Assembly: GCF_964340395.1 (NCBI RefSeq)
Contig: NC_135549.1
Coordinates: 20,650,342 to 20,662,341 of the forward strand
Origin: Glandiceps talaboti
Lineage: Eukaryota; Hemichordata; Enteropneusta; Spengelidae
Reading direction: 5' to 3'
Length of the DNA stretch: 12,000 nt
Part shown: positions 1 to 8,692 of the stretch, one piece after another
How positions within the stretch are numbered: position 1 is the stretch's first letter
Layout: every line of letters starts with the position of its first letter
Made by a program: the position numbers and the translations under genes
The notes under the pieces: generated by a model
Seen by the model: only the letters and a program-made list of their open reading frames with translations
Told to the model about the DNA's origin: nothing
Databases searched by the model: none

Positions 1-313
1 CAAAATTTCACATATCACACGATTCTGCCAATTTTTTCACAATTTTATTTCATTTTTTTCATTTTTTTTCTAAAATAGTGTCCATTCTTTCCCATTTCAC
101 TGACCTCTCTGAAGTCCAATCTGTGGAATTTGTCAGAAACCCTGATTTCAAAATGGAAATACCAAGACTTCCCTTTTTAGTATTTTTGGAACTAATCCAA
201 GCCGTGCATTCCTGTAGCCAATTTTCTCTCAAGCGTTGTTTGCAAATAACTTTTCTTGTCGTGACCCGTACTTCTCGGGATACAAATAACATCAAAAGGT
301 GAGCCACGGTACA
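1..313. other. Non-coding AT-rich segment with one unrecognised minus-strand open frame
   Basis: Probable distal intron. The minus strand has a 92-codon open frame (59-337) and the plus strand an overlapping one (78-302). Neither shows a motif I recognise, and overlap of this kind is common by chance. About ten bases past the minus-strand stop there is an AATAAA on that strand (plus-strand 44-49), which could be coincidence in such AT-rich sequence. T-runs lie near 31-70. I make no gene call. Confidence 0.4.
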
Positions 314-394
314 CATGGTCAACCAGGTGTGTATCAAGAATAGTCCGTACTTCGAGCTAGACCATTCTGAATTTTACCCTACCTTACTACAAAC
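314..394. repeat. Worn remnant of the ~140-bp tandem repeat, left of the palindrome
   Basis: Two blocks match units of the main array at 963-1690 in the same order and at similar spacing. The first is catggtcaaccaggtgt, compared with catggccagtcaggtgt. The second is gaattttaccctaccttactacaaact, compared with the segment ending each unit around 1151-1170 and 1284-1309. The blocks are about 55 bp apart here and about 66 bp apart in the intact unit. The remnant is diverged and its edges are approximate. Confidence 0.5.
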
Positions 395-480
395 TCAATT
401 GTTCTGCATACTTGATATTGTCTATTTACATGTATGTTAAAGTTCTGTCTACTGGTGTCCTTACATTGGCTACCAGTCAG

Positions 481-880
481 CTACAGTGAATTTCACAAAA
501 CCATACAGCTTTTCTGTTTGATACAACCACCCAGAAAACAACAAGAAACTGCATATGCCACACTTCAATATCAAGATCGCATTTTTTGCTACATTTAGTC
601 TAAATGAAATAAACCATTTCAATGTGTTACAACTCCATGCAGACATTTGGGCACCAATGTTTTCTTAGTATCAAACACCCGATGAAGGGCACGTAGTAAA
701 ATGTCCTTTGCGATGTTCATCTGTATGGTGGCATGTGTAGTTCATTTCTTAGACAAACTGTAGCAAGAATCTACTCATTCAATCTTGCTATCTTAAAGTG
801 AAGCATGTCCAGTTTCTTATTGGTTTCTGTGTGGTTGTATCAAACAGAAAAGCTGCACGGTATTATGAAATTCGCTATAT
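481..880. repeat. Long imperfect palindrome (foldback or MITE-like element)
   Basis: The arm at 481-570 matches the reverse complement of 791-880 without a gap: about 74 of 90 positions agree by eye. The core 501-550 is about 90% identical and includes an exact 20-base block (511-530 against 831-850). Weaker complementarity continues inward, for example gctacatttagtcta near 588 against a similar stretch near 749-773. The ~220-bp centre therefore looks like a decayed continuation of the arms around a midpoint near 680. No protein is encoded between the arms. This architecture suits a non-autonomous DNA transposon or foldback element. I could not define ends or a target-site duplication, so the class is inference. 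Confidence 0.65.
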
Positions 881-962
881 GTATGAACTCGCATACAACT
901 ACTAGTCCAGTGCTATCCTTCATTGAATCATAAGAGAGATGATTCGATACCACTTCGGCATT

Positions 963-1690
963 TGGACTACTTCCATACCAACTACTGTAGAACTCTTAGA
1001 CTAGCACATCAAAATTTTACCCTCTCAACAAACTAGGCCGTTCCGAGCATTGCCCTCTCAAGTTCGACGTCCTAAAATTCATGGCCAGGAAGGTGTCCAA
1101 TTTAGAAAAATACCTAATAAAACTCATGGACTACAAGTAGTTTTACCAATTTTACCTTCCACTACGAACTAGGCCATTCCGAATATTGCCCTATCAAGTT
1201 TTACACCCCTAAAAATTCATGGCCAGTCAGGTGTCCAATTTAGAAAAGTACCTAATAAAACTCTTGGACTGCAAGTCATTTTATCAATTTTACCCTCCAC
1301 TACACAACTAGGCCATTCTGAACATTGCCCTTTTCAAGTTCTTTGCCCCATAAATTTCATGGCCACTAAGGTGTCCAATTTAGATAAGTACCCCTGGCCA
1401 GTAATAAATTTCTACAAGACTGTGTAATATCAAAATTTACCCTCTTGTACGATCTAGGCTACTCCGAACATTGCCCCTTTCAAGTTCTTCACCCCTAGTA
1501 AAATTTCACAGCTGACCAGGTGTCTAATACGAGAATTAAGTCCCCTACTAACTCAAAGCCTTTTGAGTCTGATGCCTCAACTACTTCAATTACAAAATTA
1601 AGACCACTCAGTATTTTGCCCTTCACACAGTCTCAATACTTTTGCCCCTAAAATTCACTGATCGTCTGACGTGAACCCTAAAAATAATCA
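963..1690. repeat. Diverged tandem repeat array, unit about 136-146 bp
   Basis: A block beginning aggcc.ttc.ga..attgccc recurs at 1035, 1171, 1310, 1456 and, degraded, 1601, giving periods of 136, 139, 146 and 145 bp. Each unit then has caagtt, a c-rich taaaattcatggcc block, aggtgtccaatttaga, tacctaataaaactc and aattttaccctc. A partial unit at about 985-1034 precedes the first full one. Units 1035 and 1171 are most alike, while those from 1456 on are worn. No unit is open in a consistent reading frame. This is a minisatellite- or satellite-like array of unknown origin, possibly an internal tandem region of a larger element. Confidence 0.8.
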
Positions 1691-2200
1691 GTGCAGTACT
1701 CCCTACATACAAAGGACAGTCAGTGTCACTGTCTCACCCTTATACTAACGAATAGCAGTCCGATATGTTGACTTGAAAACTCAAATAACTTTTACGATAA
1801 AATTTTGACATTATCATAATATTATACTTGTTGACAATGACTAAAAGAACTTGAATCATCATCATCAGTATTGTAACTTCAATCAAATTTTGATCAAAAT
1901 CCAAAATTATTTCTTATAATAGGATTTACAATGCAGCAGTCTCGAAAATTAAAATTGTGACAATCCAACGTCGGCTGCAACTTTACATTAAACAACGCGT
2001 TAACGTGTTAAACTTTAACACAGACAACTTGAAATACTGGGGTTATCTTGTGCGTGTCAAACTTGTTGTTTTGCTTCAGTAGGAAAACTGAGATAACCAA
2101 GTTAGTGTGCTAGTTTTGTGTATTCAAGGCCATTGTCAATGTCCACAATAACCTTGACAATAGATTAGATCTCCCTAGACCCCAACAGAGGTAAATATTG
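1691..2200. other. AT-rich non-coding segment, no gene seen
   Basis: Inferred intron. It contains a short (ATC)4 microsatellite at 1855-1867 and a small perfect palindrome at 2005-2021 (gtgttaaa-c-tttaacac). I see no exon-like open frame, RNA gene or recognisable mobile element. Confidence 0.5.
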
Positions 2201-2550
2201 ACCCTTAAATGACCTCGACCATCTCTCTGTGTACTCAGGCACAGACAGAGACTCAAAACATAGTGGATAAACTGACCACTTCGTTTTTATTTACCATCTG
2301 TCATAAAAACCCATCTGTCGTGTCAATCTTACTTTTCCATTCTCCTTGTCACCTCATCTCGCTTCCATCTATCAGTACATCTTGACCTAGACAGAGAGAC
2401 TGCAGTCATATGTATAACTGATGGCTAAATTGACCAATTTGTTTTTATTTTGCCATCTTTTATTTCAGTTTTCCAGTCTATATGTCACCACCTTGTTCTC
2501 ATCTGATAGAAAAATGAAGCCCAGAGACTTGACTATCAAGTCTGTCGCGA
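2201..2550. repeat. Second tandem repeat set, about 2.5 diverged units
   Basis: One block carries a gacagaga core (2244 and 2390) followed by tgacca, gtttttatttt and gccatct (2273 and 2431). Another block, ttttcca.tct, then tgtcacc and catct.ata, occurs at 2333 and 2469. The spacings are 136, 146 and 158 bp, so the units differ by small insertions. The third unit is cut short or replaced after about 2510 by the palindromic repeat at 2519-2586. The unit length is close to that of the array at 963-1690, but I see no clear sequence match between the two. Confidence 0.6.
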
Positions 2551-2586
2551 GTCGGTATGTCAAGTCAGATAGCCAACTCCCTGAGC
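2519..2586. repeat. Short palindromic dispersed repeat, copy 1
   Basis: The left arm gcccagagacttgactat pairs imperfectly with the right arm around 2560-2586, which contains gtcagatagccaactccc. The same two arms, in the same order and spacing class, recur at 5776-5863. Two dispersed copies with shared arms suggest a small foldback element rather than a chance hairpin. Confidence 0.55.
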
Positions 2587-3730
2587 TTAGGAAAATGAGA
2601 CTCGCAGAGATAAAACACACGCAAACATGAACAAGAATTACTTTTGTAGTGAATGTCAATGCAAATCTCACCTGCTTCTGTATTGAATTATTTGGAAAAC
2701 ACAATTGGCTGCAAGCCTCAAAGACGATCACCTGATTATTAGCAGTGACTCTTCAGTGCGCTACCCCTCAGTGAATCATGACAACTTGGTGCCTAGATCG
2801 AGTATTCACAGATATCGTCCAGTCACATGAAATTACTTGGCTGCACTCATAATTATGGACAATGAAAGTTTGTTTTGATCCAGTATACAGTCTACACTAA
2901 TAAATCATAGCCAATGTTATTTTGGTGTGTTCAGTGACTGTGACACACAGACAAACAATTGTCCTTGCCACCAGTCATAGCAGTTAATTGGCATAACTGT
3001 ATCTAACTATTACCTGTAGACTAGTGATGCAGCAAATGTTTTTGTATTCAGGGAGGTTCATAAAATCTAGGGGAAAAATCCACAACAATGTGTTTTCTAA
3101 ACCACCTCGGGTTAAAACCAATTTTTCCTGATTTTTACTGAGATTTTATTGCTTGCAAAACTACTGTTCAATTTGACCTGCAAATTTAATGTATGACAAT
3201 TTTTTTTCTGATAAACAGGCCAAAAATTGAAAGACATTTTTTTTTAATGTACCTTTAACAGGAAGTCAGAACATAAAACGATTTTACTCAATGTATTCAA
3301 TGCTTGTCAGCACGTACAGGATATTAAGCAAGTTACTCATGCATATAATTTCAGTCATTCTCAAATCACAAAAAATACTGTCTGTGTTTTTGTTAAGTGT
3401 AGTAAGCAGGTAAAATCTACCTGTAAGTGAGTTCCCCAGTTATTCTAACAGAGTACCTTGCCAAAATAATGGTACAAAGAATAGGAAATTATTCCAGTTT
3501 TACTTTTAACGAATTTTTTTTCCTTTCTGTTACTGGAGTTCCCTAACTTTAACGAAACAAAATAATGATTTGGTTCTGTAAAAACAATAGACTTAAAAAC
3601 TCCAGAAAGCGTAAAAAAAAAAAAATTAGTCGGTCCTGGAAGGAGATATTGACAGAGATAAGATGTAATAAACATGAAACAATCACAGTCTAAAATCCAC
3701 ATATCCACAGGATGATGTCATACGTACGTG
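2587..3730. other. Non-coding segment, no gene seen
   Basis: Inferred intron. It contains homopolymer tracts, including 13 A at 3613-3625 and T runs near 3200 and 3240. The open frames here are short, low in complexity and match nothing I recognise. I found no RNA gene or mobile-element signature. Confidence 0.5.
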
Positions 3731-3798
3731 TAACACTGAAACTATTCCATGTTCTTATCGTCTTGGAGATCTTTCAACTACTGCATTCTTAAACATCC
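3731..3798 (+). repeat. Direct repeat, copy 1 (~68 bp)
   Basis: The stretch from taacactgaaactattcc through gttcttatcgtcttggag to ctactgcattctta is repeated in the same orientation at 4455-4524, at about 90% identity with two one- or two-base indels. Weak similarity extends roughly 20 bp upstream (gatga...tacg) and 10-15 bp downstream (ta[c/t]gcaaat), so the homologous block may reach about 100 bp. Confidence 0.8.
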
Positions 3799-4454
3799 GT
3801 GTACGCAAATCAAGGTGGTAGTCTTTTCACTTCATTACCTTTTAGTCATTTATTTTCATTAAGATGTTTTCAAAACAAACTCAACACGCAATATGAGTGC
3901 CAAGATATTCTATGAATACAGGTGAACAACTCACTTTGCGTTAAAGATGTCTGAAAGGCCCGGACATTTGTTATCTGTACGGCAAATATCCCAAAGGTAA
4001 AAAACAAAATGACGTCAACTTCTTCCCTACTACAAACAGGGGTCTGTGTCTGTCAGTGGAAGTAAACAAGTTGCACAGAACTCAATACAATGGTGGTACT
4101 ATTCAAAATATTTATGTCAGGTGTCCTTTTGATAGGTGGGGTATTTGTACTGTTATATATGATAAGTCATTAACCCTTTAGCTGATCTACGACCAGAAAT
4201 TCTCCGAATCAACTTCTTATTACCGGTATATGAATGAATCTCATTCATCCATTTTTTTTTAATCGATGTGGTCAATGCACCGATTTTTACAACTATCATC
4301 AAATATGTCCGCTCATTGCACTTTGAACATATTATTTCTCTCAATACCCAGTAAACGCTGAAGAATTGACAGATAGTCCGGTCTCCGGATATTCAAAAAA
4401 GTCTGTTGGATAATTTACATATAAAATGAGCAAATATTTTGATGGTACGATACA
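3799..4454. other. Segment between the two direct repeats, no gene seen
   Basis: About 656 bp bounded by the direct repeats. It holds a TGACGTCA site at 4010-4017, a small perfect hairpin at 4230-4248 (atgaatga-atc-tcattcat), a T run near 4252 and a ccggtctccgg palindrome near 4379. No open frame resembles a transposase, reverse transcriptase or host exon. It could be a non-autonomous insertion or the spacer of an old local duplication. Confidence 0.45.
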
Positions 4455-4524
4455 TAACACTGAAACTAGTCCAATGTTCTTATCGTCTTGGAGATCTTGC
4501 AACTACTGCATTCTTATAGCATCC
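4455..4524 (+). repeat. Direct repeat, copy 2 (~70 bp)
   Basis: This is the partner of 3731-3798, offset by about 725 bp. The longest uninterrupted shared blocks are taacactgaaacta, atgttcttatcgtcttggag(atctt) and caactactgcattctta. A 69-codon plus-strand open frame (4426-4635) covers this copy, but copy 1 does not keep that frame, so I do not call it coding. Confidence 0.8.
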
Positions 4525-4726
4525 ATCATTTTTATGCAAATTAGTAATATCGTTTTGTGTATGATGGGCAGAACCTGGTCTGTGCCACACTATCACAGTA
4601 TCAGCCAGCACTTGTGTGAAGGGAAGGCCAATTGAGGGCTGAACGATTCAACGTATCTTACAATCTAACCAAAATCAATTTTCATGTGGTAAACCATGAT
4701 ATGAAAACAATGGAGACAACAACAAC

Positions 4727-4756
4727 GCACTGGGTATATGCACTGGGTATATGCAC
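4727..4756 (+). repeat. 13-bp tandem duplication
   Basis: The unit gcactgggtatat occurs twice in perfect tandem (4727-4739, 4740-4752), followed by a partial gcac. It is probably a recent slippage event. Confidence 0.9.
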
Positions 4757-5775
4757 GCAGTAAAATAAGTGTTTAAAACTAGCCTAGACAGGTTCAATCA
4801 GGGTTCAAGTTCATGTTCTGACTCACGTTTATATATTAAAATACAATGACTCTGAATAGCCCTGGTAATAACAAAGATTTGTTTTGGAATTTACTTATTA
4901 TTTATTTACCTCTTTTTGTATAAAATAAAATAAAAAATAGAAACCTTGATTTAAACGACTTATTGAACTTTAAATGAAAACATCCTTAACATGTTAAAGT
5001 TCACTTTAAGTTCAAACAGGAAAAGACGAAGTAATTAATGGCAGTAGGTGTTATTTACCTTACACCCACCACCCAGTAGCAGAATGACTAAGAAAGTCAA
5101 TACCAAAACATAGACAGAGTGCTACTGGATAGATTGACAACTGAGGAGAGAAGTCAACAGGAAAAAGACATAGGTGACTTGGATCGCCATTACACAGATA
5201 AGAGGAAATCAATATTTTGTATAATCTAGATTTAATTTGTTTTGCTGACTCACTATAAACAGGTAGTTGTGGTACGTAATGAATGACTAAATAAATAAAA
5301 TGAACTATCATAACAGACAAGCCAACCAACACATTTCATAAAATTATTACAAATGTAGCCTACCCAGGGCTAATGGAATTCATGCAGATGGACACACACA
5401 CACTAATTATGTGTTTGTTAATGTATCTGACAGTGTGTCAAATATGCAAGAATTACGTGTCACGAATTGATGCAAAGAGAAACACTGTACGATATACATG
5501 TAGTCCAGAGGGACCCCGCCAATGCTACTGCTATTTCAGTGACCCTAACGGCCATTTTAATTTTTTGAGGACAGCGAAATTCAAAAATAGAAGTAGCATC
5601 AGTCATACCTCAAGACTATAGGTAGATTAATACAAATGTAGTCAATGCGATCAAATCTCTCAACTGACCAAATTTCTCACTATTGAATGCATAAATTATA
5701 CATAAATTTACATAATCAATCTAATTCTAAATGTGGCTTCCAATCTTTCCAGTTTTCCTGATACAAGTATTTGTA
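4757..5775. other. AT-rich non-coding segment, no gene seen
   Basis: Inferred intron. It contains a short (AC)6 microsatellite at 5392-5403 and AT-rich stretches near 4900-4945. The open frames at 5060-5332 (minus) and 5373-5621 (plus) lack recognisable motifs and I treat them as chance. Nothing else stands out. Confidence 0.5.
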
Positions 5776-5863
5776 GTCCAGAGACTTAGCTATCTGACTT
5801 GAAAATATCGTCTGTTAGAATAGTCCAGCCAGTGTGTTGAGTCAGATAGCAAAGTCTTTAGGC
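5776..5863. repeat. Short palindromic dispersed repeat, copy 2
   Basis: The left arm gtccagagacttagctatct (then gactt) matches the reverse complement of the right arm gagtcagatagcaaagtctt at about 21 of 26 positions, with a spacer of about 37 bp. It shares both arms with 2519-2586. A pyrimidine-rich ttccagttttcc stands about 25 bp upstream, much like ttcagttttcc upstream of copy 1, so the repeat may be longer than the hairpin. Confidence 0.65.
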
Positions 5864-6340
5864 TCAAGAATTTGAAGCTAATGGCTTGAAAAACTGTAAG
5901 AAATTTTTGGACGAATTGAATCAATTTCCATAAATTCCAAATGTATATGATGAAATTGAAGTTATGGCGATTTTTTCTCTCATAACTCTAAAATAACTGT
6001 ATGTTTGTGTAAACTAATAAATTACTAGAACTCGATTTATTTATGCAATAATGATTTATGAGTGTGGTTTAACACTGGTTGCAAAATTCCCAGACGGGAG
6101 ACAAGCATTTAGCAGACAGACTCCTGTGATTAATGGAAACAGTGAGCCAGTGAATGCAATACCTTTGCAATCCTCTAAATTGCCAAGATACGTAAAACTG
6201 GACATTCACACAGTTCAGTCTTTGTTAGCTCAGCTCAAAACCATTACACAACCATTACTCATGAACCGTTTTTCTGATTCTTTGGAATGAAATGTGAGGA
6301 ATTAATAGCGTATTATGGTCAGACTTAGACAGCTGAAAAT
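5864..6340. other. Non-coding segment, no gene seen
   Basis: Inferred intron. A 79-codon plus-strand open frame at 6051-6290 has fairly even composition but no motif I recognise and no convincing splice context. I see no repeat or RNA gene. Confidence 0.4.
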
Positions 6341-6420
6341 CGTTAATCGCACAAAGGTTGTTTCGGTCAGTCTCAAAGTTTGCTGACATTTAGTAACTCT
6401 TTGTGTGAGTTTGGCAATCG
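6341..6420. repeat. Imperfect hairpin
   Basis: The outer arms gcacaaaggtt (6349-6359) and aactctttgtgtga (6395-6408) are largely complementary. Nested inside them, gtcag (6366-6370) pairs with ctgac (6383-6387) around a 12-base loop. Weaker pairing may extend outward to cgttaatcg and ggcaatcg. It could be a decayed mobile-element end or chance; nothing shows that it is transcribed as a structured RNA. Confidence 0.4.
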
Positions 6421-8440
6421 GGTGATAAATGGCTGTCACAAGTCAAGATAAAATCCATAAAATATGTCTTTTTAATTCAAAGGTTGACCATCTGTTAACC
6501 TTATTTGTGTCCCGTCTTTGGCACTACCATAATAGGTATTAACCGGTCACCTGAACAGGTATATATCTTATTTGAGAAATTTGTAAATATTTTTTATGTC
6601 AAGCTCTATTGATGATAATCTCATATAAAAACTCACAAATTCAGTTGAATTGAACCAAAATGCGACTATTTTTTACCAACTTTTGTAGTTTTTTGGCATT
6701 GTTCAAAACATGAATGAATGGCTTTAGTATACTTTATTTATGATCGCCAAAGTGGAGTGTCCTTTCAGAGTGCAGGGAACAAAGGATATTGAACTCTGAT
6801 ATGGTACATTTTCAGTTTTTTATGTCCCGACAGAAAAGTTTCTAGATAATTTCTGTGAAAATGAACAGAAACCGTATGGTTTTACTTTCTAAGAATTTGG
6901 GATCACATAAAAAAAGTGATCCAATAAACCAGGACAACAGACACGAAAGTCTTTGTAAGTCTGTCGAAAGCAATAAATTGCTGTCATTACCAAGGCTAGG
7001 AATGTTACTTTTCAAATACATCATAAAAAGAAACAATAAATCAACACAACGGAAATGTTCTACTTCTGGCGTAGCAACCATTGACTGAAGAATAGCCCCC
7101 ATTACAGTACAGGTACCGTACCATCAACACTCACCTACACAAATACCTCGATGATATCAGAATAAGCGTAGGTGTTTCGGAATGAAAAAAATCATTAAGT
7201 CATTTCTCATTTAAAATATTGCAGTTGTGTGGGTGTTAAGAATTTAAATGAGATTTTTTTTTTATCTTCCAACAAAAAAAGTCTAAAGTCTAGTGTCTCA
7301 TTGGATAGGTTCGGGAAAGTCCCACAGGAGAAATTTCTAAAAATGGCACAATATTCTGAGTAATCAAGTGAAAGGCGGGGCCTACATTTTTTACCGATTT
7401 CGTCATTCTTTACATTATTTCCTAGTGGTTTTGAATTGATTGATGTGGGTCCGAAACCACTACAACAAACAAAACAAAGAAAAAAAACTACAAATTTTTT
7501 ACACCCACGGTAATGAATTCAATATGGCTGCCATTCAGACTCCAAAGTTGTTGGACAAAGTATACAGTTCAGTAATAAAAGGTTCTCGAGAAACTCAACA
7601 AATCGTCAGTAATTGTTCAATGAATCGGTATTAATACATCTTAGATTTGAATATAAAAGTAAACATTCCACCTTTTTAATCTCCACTATTGTAATCCAAT
7701 ATGACACATCGATGAAAGTGAAGGATGAGTGTGAGAGTGGGAACGGACACAATCAGACTTGAACTACTGAATAAGTTCAAGTGCACAAAGTTGGTGTACC
7801 TTTACTTATAATCATCATAATACCCCCCACAAATAGTATCAGATGTTCTGATAATAAGTTTGCCAAAGCTATAGAATGTACACAAGGAATTTTTTTCATA
7901 ACCAGTGAACTGAAAGTGCTCTGTTGAGTTTATATCAGGAAGGCAGGAGTGAAAAAAAAAATCTACAAGTTAAGAAACACTCGTTTTACTGAAAATCAAA
8001 CCAGCCAGGTTTTTTTGAGTCACAAAGACAGATGGACATATGGACAGACGGGCGTCTGGCATCTATATGTGTACCCTTTAGTATATTTTGAGTTATGTAC
8101 ACTAGTGTAGAAGTGAAACCCAGTCCTGTTTTTTTGAAATTTTTGTCATTTGTTTGCACTATTAATTTCCTACAACTGCATTCTATCTGTCAACATTTTC
8201 AAAATATTATGCCATCAAAAGTTACTGGTTGGATTCGGTTGGGTTGAGAACCACAAATATTTCTAATTTTTACTAAAAAAGTTTGGTTTTGAGTCAGGCA
8301 TGAAGCATCATTTTATTTGGACTCAGACAGATGAGACGATCACAAATTTCAAGACATGAAGTGGGTGATATGATAGTGCATACGGTTCATGGAGGAAACA
8401 GAGTTGAAGATATTACACAATGTTCTGTTTTCTCATGCAG
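6421..8440. other. Non-coding segment, no gene seen
   Basis: Inferred intron downstream of the NUAK exon. It holds several homopolymer runs, a small perfect hairpin at 7757-7782 (acttgaact, 8-base loop, agttcaagt), and a cagacgg-rich patch near 8025-8058 with the palindrome cagacgggcgtctg. Overlapping open frames on both strands at 6842-7102 match nothing I recognise. I looked for the next kinase exon (V-F-E-N through H-R-D-L-K) on the minus strand and did not see it. Confidence 0.5.
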
Positions 8441-8570
8441 GCATACCGGCTTACAGTTCATGAAGGAAGTGGCATGGAAGTTGCAGCTGCCTGCATTGGG
8501 ACACTGGGAAAAGGAAACACAACCACAGGAATGATGCACTATGATGCAACTCACCTTCCCGGATATTTAT
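8441..8570 (+). other. Short plus-strand open stretch behind an acceptor-like site, partly antisense to the NUAK exon
   Basis: The run tgttttctcatgcag at 8426-8440 resembles a plus-strand 3' splice site. The frame starting at 8441 ([14 protein letters not shown]) is open for 42 codons with balanced composition and ends at TAA 8568-8570, inside the antisense of the kinase exon. I see no good donor in it and do not recognise the peptide. It is probably a chance frame in intron, recorded because its composition differs from the neighbouring AT-rich sequence. Confidence 0.2.
8549..8554 (-). promoter_or_regulatory. 5' splice site (donor) of the NUAK exon
   Basis: On the minus strand the exon ends CGG-GAA-G and is followed by gtgagt, a near-ideal donor for U1 snRNA pairing. 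Kinase similarity stops here. The frame reads on for about 35 unrelated residues before a stop, as expected for intron. The split leaves one base of the next codon (phase 1), consistent with a valine codon completed in the next exon. Confidence 0.8.
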
Positions 8571-8675
8571 AATATGAGGATGTTCCAGGGATGACATGAT
8601 TTTGATCTCTCTCCGGATTCTATCCAGGTCTTCTGGGTTCCCAACTTTTTTCTTCCGGATGGTTTTGATAGCCAC
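8555..8675 (-). CDS. NUAK: Internal exon of a NUAK-family (AMPK-related) Ser/Thr protein kinase
   Basis: This 121-bp exon encodes 40 residues plus one base of the next codon. It opens with V-A-I-K, the beta-3 strand whose lysine contacts ATP. It continues through I-R-R-E-I, where the alpha-C glutamate pairs with that lysine, then I-M-S-S-L and H-P-H-I-I. The combination IRREI.IMSSL.HPHII is typical of NUAK1/NUAK2; MARK, SIK and AMPK-alpha differ in the IMSSL part. Against vertebrate NUAK1 as I recall it, the segment has the same length with no gap and about 26 of 40 identical residues. NUAK kinases are activated by LKB1 and act in cell adhesion, actomyosin control and stress responses (family knowledge). 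The last base G followed by TN would restore the valine of V-F-E-N in the next exon. NUAK1 and NUAK2 cannot be told apart, and many invertebrates have one gene. The reading frame is intact, so a live gene is likelier than a retrocopy or pseudogene. Confidence 0.87.
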
Positions 8676-8692
8676 CTACAGAAAAACCACAC
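8676..8692 (-). promoter_or_regulatory. 3' splice site (acceptor) of the NUAK exon
   Basis: Read on the minus strand, a pyrimidine-rich run ggtttttctgtag ends in AG immediately before GTG-GCT (V-A). The junction falls between codons (phase 0), so V-A-I-K is intact. The AG stands exactly where homology to NUAK begins, which supports a genuine boundary. Confidence 0.75.

Noticed and set aside
4783-4820. ggttcaatcagggttcaag, resembling a tRNA B box
   Set aside because: No cloverleaf, A box or acceptor stem can be formed around it.
5373-5621. Plus-strand frame with a cysteine-rich stretch after a hydrophobic start, suggesting a small secreted peptide
   Set aside because: The hydrophobic part overlaps an AC microsatellite, no promoter or splice context is evident and the cysteine spacing fits no family I know.
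6842-7102. Overlapping open frames on both strands
   Set aside because: They mirror each other over the same interval, and neither translation shows a known motif.
7105-7125. gtacaggtaccgtacc cluster suggesting a regulatory palindrome
   Set aside because: It is a short overlapping GTAC/GGTACC pattern with no partner or context.
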